Below, piece after piece: positions 43,888 through 52,200 of a stretch of DNA of 64,000 nucleotides (positions are counted from its first letter, which is position 1; the number at the start of each line of letters is the position of its first letter). The stretch covers positions 20,634 to 84,633 of the forward strand of contig NZ_JBHLWI010000014.1 of NCBI RefSeq assembly GCF_042432905.1. The letters run 5' to 3'. The notes beneath the pieces were generated by a model. The model worked only from the letters and a program-made list of their open reading frames with translations, did no database searches and was not told the origin of the DNA. The position numbers were made by a program, and so were the translations under genes. Source of the DNA: Fontibacter flavus (GTDB lineage Bacteria > Bacteroidota > Bacteroidia > Cytophagales > Cyclobacteriaceae).

Positions 43888-44772
43888 TTCAATGACCACC
43901 TCGGCATCAACTTGTTTGACTACGGGGCTAGATTATACGATGCTGCTATTGGAAGGTGGTTTGTGGTGGATCCATTGGCGGAGGCAGCACCAGATTGGAC
44001 ACCTTACCGCTATGGTTTCAACAATCCTGTGAAGTTTATCGATCCGAATGGGATGTTTGAATGGACTGATGGGTATGGAACTTATGATTCCAGAAATTCA
44101 ACGGTTTCTAGGAGTTCTTTTAGTGGGATGTATTCAGAGGGTAAAGGTGCTGTATTCCTTGGAATGAATTACAGTGTAAATGCCCAAGGAGAAAGAACAA
44201 GTAGCATTCACAGGTATGTGGAATACGCAGACGGCAGTACCAAGAATATCACTTCCACAGGAAATTTCGGAAGCCCGGCTTTATTTGGTGCAGGTGGATT
44301 TGGGGATATGGATGGGGGAAATAATGATTACTCTTTTAACTGGAATCGTGCTGGTAATGCATTAACAGCAGGAGGAGTAGCTTATTATGGATTAGAAAAA
44401 AGTATAAACAACAGCAAATATTGGGTTGATGCAAAAGGCAATATTAGGACTACAGGCCTCTTAAAACAGAGAGATAACGGAAAATATGTTAGAGGCGTAC
44501 AGGGTTTAAGAAACAGCCAAGGAGCGGCTGCCAATGCGGCTTCTAAATATGCAGTTGCAGGAAAGGTTGTCGGTGGTTTAGGAATGGGTGTTACTTATAT
44601 CCAATACAGAACTGGTCAAATTTCAGGCACTGAAGCTTCGATTGATTTAATTATGGGAGGTATTGGGTTTACCGGTTGGGGAGCACCAGTCAGTTTGATG
44701 TATTTTGGAGGGAAATTCTTATATGAATATTCAACAGGTAACACGTTGTTTGAAAAACCTGTAGGGCGTTAA
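43840..44772 (+). CDS. surviving open frame of RHS core and toxin tip 2
   Basis: 310-codon open frame; its first 16 codons come from the hairpin insertion, and RHS sequence proper starts at 43888. The RHS core signature is clear: NDHLGINLFDYGARLYDAAI, GRWFVVDPLAE and YRYGFNNPVKFIDPNG. After that hyperconserved core the roughly 230-residue tip is variable, with a glycine/alanine-rich stretch near the end (AVAGKVVGGLGMGVTYIQY) suggesting membrane insertion; I recognise no catalytic motif. A start codon for a real protein is doubtful, so this is more likely a silent, displaced tip than an expressed gene. The next gene, 11 nt downstream, is a candidate immunity protein. Confidence 0.7.
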   Translation: MISLDHFSEEPGCRAGFNDHLGINLFDYGARLYDAAIGRWFVVDPLAEAAPDWTPYRYGFNNPVKFIDPNGMFEWTDGYGTYDSRNSTVSRSSFSGMYSEGKGAVFLGMNYSVNAQGERTSSIHRYVEYADGSTKNITSTGNFGSPALFGAGGFGDMDGGNNDYSFNWNRAGNALTAGGVAYYGLEKSINNSKYWVDAKGNIRTTGLLKQRDNGKYVRGVQGLRNSQGAAANAASKYAVAGKVVGGLGMGVTYIQYRTGQISGTEASIDLIMGGIGFTGWGAPVSLMYFGGKFLYEYSTGNTLFEKPVGR

Positions 44773-44783
44773 TATTTTAACAG

Positions 44784-45230
44784 ATGAAAGTATATTATTA
44801 TTTCTTATTCAGGATATACAGGCTGTATAAAGACAAGAATAAAGAAACTGATTCACAAGCTCTTTTTAGTGCAACTGCTGTAAGTACAACAACTTTAAGT
44901 ATTAATGTATTTTCATTTTACGGTGTGTTAGATTATTTTGATTTAGTACCCACGCTTGAGAATAAATATATTACGATACTTATTATGCTAATATTTGGAT
45001 GGATTAATCATTATTTTTTTGTCAGAGAAAGGAAGTTTTTAAATTATGGCTTCCAAAAAGATAAAAAAGGAGGATTCTTAATCGTTGCTTATCTTATTCT
45101 CTCTGTCTTTTTTGCAGTTACCGAAGCCCAATTCAACCGTAAAAAAATATTTAAAGAAAATGTAGGACAAATATCCAACGAGCCGCGAAAAGAATCCCTT
45201 GAAGGGAAAATAAGGAAGTGGTTTGAGTAA
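44784..45230 (+). CDS. small membrane protein, candidate immunity protein for tip 2
   Basis: 148-residue protein with about three membrane helices (near residues 33-53, 62-78 and 97-114) and charged loops (RKKIFKENVGQISNEPRKES). I do not recognise a family. It starts 11 nt after the RHS tip 2 stop, the position and size expected of an immunity protein against a membrane-acting or translocated toxin. The next RHS core fragment begins at the base of its stop codon, which marks a recombination junction. Intact. Confidence 0.65.
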   Translation: MKVYYYFLFRIYRLYKDKNKETDSQALFSATAVSTTTLSINVFSFYGVLDYFDLVPTLENKYITILIMLIFGWINHYFFVRERKFLNYGFQKDKKGGFLIVAYLILSVFFAVTEAQFNRKKIFKENVGQISNEPRKESLEGKIRKWFE

Positions 45231-45953
45231 ATTATGACTATGGTCAACGAATGTATGACCCAGCAACAGGTCTTTTTAACCGGACGGACAGGTTCGCAGA
45301 GAAATACACATCTCTTACACCTTATCACTATGCAGAAAATAATCCGATTTATTACATTGATGGTAATGGTGATAGCCTTTGGGTAACTGATAGAACTGGG
45401 TTTCTGGGATTGGGAGAAAAACAAACCCTTCTTTACGAAAATGGGAACCTTTACAACAAAGACGGAACAGCTTACGCAGGAAAAGGTAAATGGCTATTTA
45501 GGTAAAGTCAAAGGTGCGCTTGATGATAGCAATGCTGTCACTTCTGGTCAAGGATTGCTACGCCAATTAGAGGGTTCCGATTTTAATTATACGATTCAAA
45601 AAGGCAGAAACAGATTTGAACCTTCAAGTGTTGCAAGGGCAGGCTTAGCTTTACAGGCACCAAGTATGGCCGCCATGGCAGGATCAGGAGGTGATATTTT
45701 TTGGAAACCAGGGACTAGTAATTCCGGTCCTAATCAACTGGGAAATACAGCAAGGCCAAGCTTTATTGGTCTAACACATGAATTGGGACATGCCTCTATG
45801 GCAGAGCAGGGACGGAAGGATTTTTTATTCTTTGCACCTGGACATGCAGATCCAAACTTGAGTCGAGTTACTAATGACGAGTTTAATGCTGTACATATTG
45901 AGAACCACCTGCCTTATTATCACAATGACCCCATAACAGCTGTCGGGATGTAA
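45230..45953 (+). pseudogene. RHS core fragment with HELGH metallopeptidase tip 3, one frameshift
   Basis: The RHS core reads NYDYGQRMYDPATGLFNRTD and PYHYAENNPIYYIDGNGD. The frame then runs into KDGTAYAGKGKWLF and stops at 45505, while the next frame carries VNGYLGKVKGALDD onward. One extra G in AAAAGG (about 45484-45489) explains the break. The second part (to 45953) holds a zinc-peptidase motif FIGLTHELGHASMAEQ and ends with HIENHLPYYHNDP, as in M91/NleD-like effector domains of polymorphic toxins. No immunity-like gene follows. The start overlaps the previous gene's stop codon, so no native start exists. Confidence 0.75.
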
Positions 45954-46029
45954 TTCAAGAGGAACAGAATTCTGTAATTTTGGAATATGGATAAATTGGC
46001 CAATTAAAAATTGGTAAGAATATTAGGAT

Positions 46030-46095
46030 AGGACAAGGGGTGAAGAAATCATTCTTTGAATGATTTTAGCCTTGGGCCGGCTTGTAGGGAGGGCA
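46030..46095 (+). repeat. about 60-nt hairpin element, copy D (noncoding)
   Basis: Shares the frame of copies A-C: GGACAAGGGGTGAAGAAA, arms AAATCATTC/GAATGATTT, TTTTAG, then GGGCCGGCTTGTAGGGAGGG. Outer arms CAAGG/CCTTG also pair. It sits 77 nt after tip 3. Confidence 0.65.
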
Positions 46096-46369
46096 AACTT
46101 CACCCAGCGTTCACCTGAACTTCAGAGGTGCGGATAAGAGACTATGCATAGGGGGGAAGCAAAAAATCACTTTAGTACATTCCTGTGCATTTTCTGAAAT
46201 GAAAGCCTAACAGCGTAATTTCCAATACCTGTTTACTGGGGGCAGCGGGGGAAGACAATCCGCCGGGCCGGCTCCCCCATCTGGGTGAAGAATGACCCAG
46301 GCGCTAAGCGTAGTTTGCCAACCCTGCAATCTGGCTCAATGCTAAAACCATCCAGAAGATAATTTTTAT
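46096..46369. other. GC-rich noncoding stretch with hairpins
   Basis: No convincing gene. Small hairpins are visible (CACCT/AGGTG near 46108; CTGGGT/ACCCAG near 46281-46300) and a GCCGGGCCGGCTCC string that recurs at about 46974. GC content is clearly above that of the neighbouring genes. Confidence 0.5.
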
Positions 46370-46410
46370 ACGCATTGCCCTGCCTTACTATCACAATGAA
46401 TTTGCAATTT
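46370..46410 (+). pseudogene. duplicated tail fragment of an HELGH-type tip (LPYYHNE)
   Basis: The sequence CCCTGCCTTACTATCACAAT nearly repeats the coding end of tip 3 (45907-45926), reading ALPYYHNE and then a stop a few codons later. It is probably the last trace of a fourth tip. The rest, up to 46960, shows no supportable gene; short open frames there look spurious. Confidence 0.45.
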
Positions 46411-46959
46411 GATTTTTTGGAGTTATTTTCAATGATGGGAGATGCTTATCAGATCAAGGATCTGGAAATGCCGTACAGTAAAATCGACCATACACGGCAT
46501 GGGTCAATCATCAATATTCATTCAGGATTAACAGCTTATTGCTTTTCCCAAGAAACCTCTTTATCCATTGGATAAGAATTCTCTAATGAACAAAACTTTG
46601 TTTTATTATATTTATTTCCAAAAAATTCAATTGTTCGCCCTAAAAACCCTCTGTTTAAGCCATACTTACCCTATAGCTCCCCTATGGATACGGTATACAC
46701 TCCCCGTAGATACTCCAATGAAACGACAAAATCCAAGAAACCATTGTATTTTTTAAAGAACTAAACTTATCCTTGAAAAAAGTCAAAAACTACCCTGGGT
46801 TTTCTTATTTTTATCTCTTGACAAGGAGATCTTAATCTAAAACTCACAACACAAATTCGAAGACATTTTCAAAGTAACGTTAAGTAGCTAACTTTAGATA
46901 AGCGGTGGTGAGTATTAAAAGAATCTCATAACATTGAAACCTGAATCGACTAAGTAGGC

Positions 46960-47128
46960 AGGGCGGGAGTGACGACGGACCGGGCCGGCTCCGGCCTTGC
47001 GGGCTGATAAGGACTCAAAGCGGGAGCTTTGGGGGCCAGGGTGTGCGGCTGTCCGTCTTGACTTTTTTGGTTACTTTTTGTGTCAAAGCCTGTCCCGCAG
47101 AATTGCGGGAACAAAAAGTGACAAAGAG
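46960..47128. repeat. structured GC-rich noncoding block with nested palindromes
   Basis: Contains ACCGGGCCGGCTCCGGCC, a CAAAGC/GCTTTG hairpin (about 47015-47031), and TTACTTTTTGT (about 47070-47080) pairing with ACAAAAAGTGA (about 47110-47120). The loop of that outer hairpin holds a 23-nt relative of the 31-nt insertion (AGCCTGTCCCGCAGAATTGC, 47086-47108, stem CCCGCA/TGCGGG). It is a palindrome placed inside a palindrome. No coding signal. Confidence 0.55.
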
Positions 47129-47249
47129 ATAATGTTAAATATCTACTAAGTCGGGTTAAATTATATTCTATGTTTTGATGCCAATTAAGGTTAATTTAGA
47201 TGGAATTATACGTTAATGGACATATTACCAAACTAAACCCATTTTTACC

Positions 47250-47753
47250 ATGAAAAAAGCTTTACTTTATTCCATTTTACTCCTCTTTTCTTTCTCATGC
47301 GTAGAATCAGAGGAAGTCATCATCCCAAAAGAATTAGTGGGAAAATGGGAAAGGGACTTTACTATTGAGGAAGACACCTACACGGTTAGCTTCGTTTTCC
47401 AAAACAATGGTACATATGAAAGTTTTTCTGTTCGGACCATTCAGACAGAAGGACTTCAGCCTGGATATTTAGGTTATTCGAAAGGAAAATATTCCAAAAG
47501 AGAGGGAAGATTGGTAATATCTGATATCAGAAGTTTTTATGCTGAGGATAATTCAAACCCACCAAATCAGACAAATTTGCTTAAAGAACAGCTCGAATGG
47601 ATAATCCCTAATGAAATTGCTGAGTTTTCTTTAGAAGAAAACAATAATCTTTTGGTGCTCACATTCTTGGGTTGTAATGATGTTCGGATCCCAAGAGAAA
47701 TGGCAAACTGTGCCCCACCTACGCCAGTGGGCTATACAAGAGTGGTCGAATAA
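47250..47753 (+). CDS. hypothetical lipocalin-like lipoprotein
   Basis: 167-residue lipoprotein (lipobox LLFSFSCVES). The core GKWERDFTIEEDTYTVSFVF and YSKGKYSKREGRLVISD has the alternating pattern of the lipocalin-like domains common in Bacteroidota lipoproteins. Three later Cys residues are present. No operon partners: noncoding DNA lies on both sides. Function unknown. Confidence 0.65.
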   Translation: MKKALLYSILLLFSFSCVESEEVIIPKELVGKWERDFTIEEDTYTVSFVFQNNGTYESFSVRTIQTEGLQPGYLGYSKGKYSKREGRLVISDIRSFYAEDNSNPPNQTNLLKEQLEWIIPNEIAEFSLEENNNLLVLTFLGCNDVRIPREMANCAPPTPVGYTRVVE

Positions 47754-48271
47754 AACCAAGGCTATCTCCGCTGTTCGGGATTTGTAATCCCGAACCGTGA
47801 TACACAGTATTTAAAATACTGATTTTAATATAGATAGGAAGCTAAGGGATTACCCCCCTTTATAGCTTCTGAAATTATAATTTTCATGGAACAGGGAATA
47901 CAAAAAGGCAATCCCTTTGCGATTATTGGATTGATCTGAAACGCTTATTTTTCTACCGATGGTAATCCCCATGGAATTGACCAAGGATACATTGTGACTG
48001 AGGCACAACCTTTCGATAGAAAAAGATCAAATATTATCCACCCTTCCTCTTAAATTCCGTGAAGCAGACTATGTGAACTCCTATGTACCTCCTATGTTGT
48101 AAACAAAATCAAACTTGTCTGTTTGGAATTTTTAATCCCTTGTTCTCCACTTCCCTTGCGGATTAAAAATCCCCTTTATCCCTTCTTGAAATTAAAAATT
48201 CTGAGAAAAGTAAAAAATCTCCGGCATCCCCCTTCCGAAAACCCACTTTGGACAACCATCCTTTCCAAACC
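47754..48271. other. 518-nt noncoding gap with REP-like palindromes
   Basis: No gene seen. It holds the palindrome TTCGGGATT-TGT-AATCCCGAA (47774-47794), the hairpin CAGTATTT/AAATACTG (47805-47821) followed by a T-rich stretch that may end the lipoprotein transcript, and ATTTTTAATCC/GGATTAAAAAT (48128-48138 and 48160-48170). The first and last look like members of dispersed palindromic repeat families. Confidence 0.5.
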
Positions 48272-49147
48272 TTACTCCAAAGTCCGCTGATAATCCCTTC
48301 TGTACACCAAAGGACTTACCCCCATCCTTTCTTTAAACTGCTTGTTGAAATTGGACAAGGTATTGAAACCGCTTTCATAGCAAACCTGACTGACATTGAT
48401 ATCCGCATCATGCAGTAGCTTACAAGCATGGCTGATCCTCACATCGGAAAGAAATTCGGAAAATGGCTTGTTCATCCTGGATTTAAAGTACCGGCTAAAG
48501 GCGCTTTCAGTCATATTGGCCAGGCTGGCCACCTCCTGCAACTGAATTTTTTTCTGGAAATTTTCCGTGACATATTCATATACCTTCCGCATCCGGTCTT
48601 TCTCCGACTCCTTATTATTATTGATATACCCTGCCTGGGTAATCGGCGAACAATCAGCGGAAGCAGCTATGATTCTCAAGATTTCAAGAAGCAACAGAAA
48701 ACTGTCAAAGCCAGTCTTATTGACCAATTCTTTCAATTTTGATCTCAAAATCAGGTTAGTCTGCCCGGTGATTTCCAATCCTCTCAATGACTTCTGAAAA
48801 AGCGTTCTGATCAGCTCCAGCTCCTCTTTTTCATGGACAGCCGAACCCAACAAATCTTCGCCAAAATATACCACAATGCCATGGGTCATTAATTCACTTT
48901 CCTTATCAAAATAGGCAGCATCATTCCTCCACAGATGGGGAAGGTTGGGCCCTGTAAATACCATATCATACTCCCGAAAAGGTTTCATTTGATCCCCAAT
49001 GAACCTTGTTCCTTTTCCCTCCAGCACTAAGAACAACTGGTATTCTTGATGAAAGTGCCAGTGATTATCAAAATAAGGAGCAATCAGTTCTCTGACCACG
49101 AAAGCCTTATTGGCAGGAATCCTCGATTTTTCTAATGCCAGCTTCAT
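48272..49147 (-). CDS. AraC family regulator with N-terminal cupin
   Basis: 291-residue regulator. A His-rich cupin (HWHFHQEYQLFLVLEGKGTR, residues about 29-75) forms the sensor. The C-terminal helix-turn-helix pair shows IQLQEVASLANMTESAFSRY and VSQVCYESGFNTLSNFNKQF, typical of sugar-responsive AraC proteins. It diverges from the ThuA/PVC-dehydrogenase gene, with 151 nt between, and probably controls the sugar-degradation genes to its right. Confidence 0.9.
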   Translation of the reverse strand: MKLALEKSRIPANKAFVVRELIAPYFDNHWHFHQEYQLFLVLEGKGTRFIGDQMKPFREYDMVFTGPNLPHLWRNDAAYFDKESELMTHGIVVYFGEDLLGSAVHEKEELELIRTLFQKSLRGLEITGQTNLILRSKLKELVNKTGFDSFLLLLEILRIIAASADCSPITQAGYINNNKESEKDRMRKVYEYVTENFQKKIQLQEVASLANMTESAFSRYFKSRMNKPFSEFLSDVRISHACKLLHDADINVSQVCYESGFNTLSNFNKQFKERMGVSPLVYRRDYQRTLE

Positions 49148-49298
49148 AACTTCCTAAATAATGCCGAAATTTTTATCCAAAATAAATAAAATGATCAATA
49201 AACAGTCATCATTGGACAAAAAACAGTGAGAAGTAGAATTGGATTTTTACAAAATTTAATTTCCAAAAAAACTGAACATTACCCAAAATACACGCTTC

Positions 49299-52200
49299 AT
49301 GAAAATAAGTCGGATTTTCACCTACCTGATCTTGGCCTTAATGATCTCCTGCCAAGACAAAAGCAGCTTCAATCCCTTGCATGATGGGCCGCGAAGAGCC
49401 GAAATCCTCTTCCTGGGACACGATAGCAAGCACCATGATTCTGAAAAACTCATGCCCTACCTGGCAAGACCACTTTTCAACAAAGGCATCAACCTGACTT
49501 ATACTTCGGATCCCAATGATTTGAATGAAGAAACGCTGAACATGTATGATGGGATCATGATTTATGCCAATCATGATGAAATCACACCTGCACAGGAAGC
49601 GGCTTTGAAGAAATATGTGGAAAGCGGGAAAGGTTTTATCCCGCTCCATTCGGCTTCTTACTGTTTCAGAAACTCTGATTGGTATGTTGCCGCTGTCGGC
49701 GGACAGTTCAAATCCCACGGCACTGGCGAATTCACTGTGGACATCATTGCACCTGAGCATCCTATTATGAAGGGGGTGGAAATTTTCGAAACCTGGGATG
49801 AAACCTACCTGCATACTGCAATCAATCCTGATATGACAGTACTGATGGAAAGAGAGGAAAACGGTCACCGTGAACCTTGGACCTGGATCAGAGATCAGGG
49901 TAAAGGCAGGGTTTTTTACACCGCCTACGGACATGATGAAAGAACTTGGTCCAAACCGGAATTCCATACACTGGTAGCCAATGGCGTACTTTGGGCCATA
50001 GGTGATCAAGTAGCCGCCCAAGTGGCCGCTTTTGAAATCCCCCAACCAAGATTTGAAGTAGCGGATATTCCAAATTACGAAAACAGGGATCCTGCTCCAC
50101 TCTATCAGTTTCCTTTGAGTCCTGAAGAATCCATGAAATTGGTACAGGTACCGGTGGGTTTTGAATTACAGCTTTTTGCCTCTGAACCGGACATCGTCAA
50201 CCCTATGGCCATGGCCTGGGATGAAAAAGGAAGGCTTTATGTCATAGAAACAGAAGATTATCCCAATGAAGTGAGACAGGAAGGCGGAAATGACAGAATC
50301 AAAATATTGGAAGACACCGATGGTGATGGCAAGGCCGACAAGATCACTGTTTTTGCAGAAGGCCTGAATATCCCTACCAGTATCATGGCGGTCAATGGGG
50401 GTATCCTCATTTCCATGGCACCTGATTTTATTTTCTTGAAAGATACCAATGGGGACGGAAAAGCAGATGTCAGAGAGGTAGTCATGACAGGATGGGGCAA
50501 AAGCGACACCCATGCCGGTCCATCCAACCTTAAATACGGCTTTGACAATAAAATATGGGGCGTACTGGGTTATGCAGGGTTCAATGGAGAAGTTGGCGGT
50601 AAAGAGTTTAACTTTTCCCAGGGAATTTATCGCTTCACGCCTGATGCCACTGAACTTGAATACCTGGGTTCGACAAGTAACAATACCTGGGGCTTAGGTT
50701 TCTCAGAAGATTTCAACGTGTTTATCTCCACCGCCAATGGGCAGCACAGCGCTTACCTGGCCATGACCAATGATTTTGTCAGAAGACCTATCAGCGGAGG
50801 CATGAACAATACTGTCTTTGGAATCGACAGCCACTATGATATGCCCCACTTGACACCGGCATTGAGGCAGGTGGATTATCATGGAGGTTACACTGCTGCT
50901 GCCGGGCATAATTTCTATACAGCAAGAAATTTCCCTAAAAAATACTGGAACAGAATCGCCTTTGTGGCAGAACCAACAGGACGTGTGCTGCACAATGCCA
51001 TCATCGAAAAAGACGGTTCTGGCTTCAAAGAGAAAAACGGATTCAATATCCTGGCAAGTTCAGACGAATGGTTTTCCCCTGTACATGCAGAAGTAGGACC
51101 GGACGGTGCTCTTTGGATTGCAGATTGGTACAACTTCATCATACAGCATAACCCAACTCCAAAAGGTTTTGAGAACGGGGCAGGAAATGCCTATATCAAT
51201 CCTTTGCGTGATGCCAAACACGGCAGGATTTACCGCTTGGTCTATAAGGGCAATGACAATTACAAAACCATGTCCATCGATCCTTCCAATAACAAAGACC
51301 TGATTGCTGGACTGAAATCCGACAACATGTTCTGGAGATTGACGGCACAGCGACTGATCGTAGAGAATAAAAACACTGGCATCGTAAAAGAGCTGCACCA
51401 ACTGATCAATGACAGAAAAACTGATGAGTTGGGCTTGAATACCCCTGCCATCCATGCCCTTTGGACCTTACATGGATTAGGTCTTTTGGATGGATCTGAT
51501 AAAAACAGTACTCAGATAGTCACTAAGGCATTGAACCATCCATCTCCAGGCGTCAGAAAGAATGCCATTGAGGTCCTGCCAAGAAGTATGGAAACTTTCA
51601 AGCTCATCACTGCAGCCAAACTACATCAGGATCCGGATCTGAATGTGAGAAAATCAGCCTTCCAGTCTATAGCGATGGCACCTGCAAATCCAGAAATTGC
51701 TGATTTCTTATATCAGGCCAGCTTGGATGAAGCCAATGGCAAGGACACCTACCTGGCACAGATCATTTTCGCGGGAGTATTGAACCATCCCAACTACTTT
51801 GAAAGCAATCTATCTAACCTCTATCCAAAAGATAAAGCAGATAGTGTGCTGAGCCTGAGCGACCGTATTGCAAAAAGTCTGGTGGAAGAAGAATATAACC
51901 TGGATCGTAGGGCCCCAATTGCTTTCCCGCCTGATGCCAAAGGAAAAGAAATCCATATCAGAACAGAATTGGCCAAAGGAAATGAGGGACTAATTGGAGT
52001 GATCGTAGCACAAGGCAATAAAAGCAATGGTTATTCCCTCTATGTCTTGGACGATGTTCTCAACTGGGTGGTCAAAAGAGACGGAAAGGCCTATAAAATT
52101 TCCACTCCAAAAGGTGGAGTGCCGAACAATCTCTTCTCAGTATATGCCAACCTGCTTGAAAGCGGAGAGATGCAACTTTACATCGACAATCAGCTGATCG

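Larger units (their letters stand above)
43246..44772 (+). pseudogene. RHS core fragment with tip 2, broken by seven short insertions
   Basis: A fragment of an RHS/YD-repeat protein. Joined blocks read KKPGNASTYKSSEKPVPEAY, then NRDSNQYASE, KKARNKHEKLKKDIFVEKDG, IEAFVVNETSENVW, YDNFSIQSTGPIVVQETHY, NPWGVELKGLGYQEPG, KPVNKYLYNEG and FNDHLGINLFDYGARLYD. Between blocks sit seven insertions of 18 to about 62 nt. In each case the insertion length modulo 3 accounts for the observed change of frame, and the sum returns to the starting frame. From 43888 the frame is intact to 44772. The fragment begins 2 nt after the stop of the preceding candidate immunity gene. Confidence 0.8.

Noticed and set aside
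46568..46756. Short open frame of about 62 codons after the RHS island
   Set aside because: No domain, no promoter box and no partner; composition looks random.
46960..47128. tRNA or rRNA gene, considered because of the high GC and hairpins
   Set aside because: No cloverleaf, no CCA end and no match to conserved rRNA segments that I can recognise.
49338..50045. Open frame of about 235 codons on the minus strand within the ThuA/PVC gene
   Set aside because: Shadow of the real gene in another frame; no recognisable motif and no promoter.
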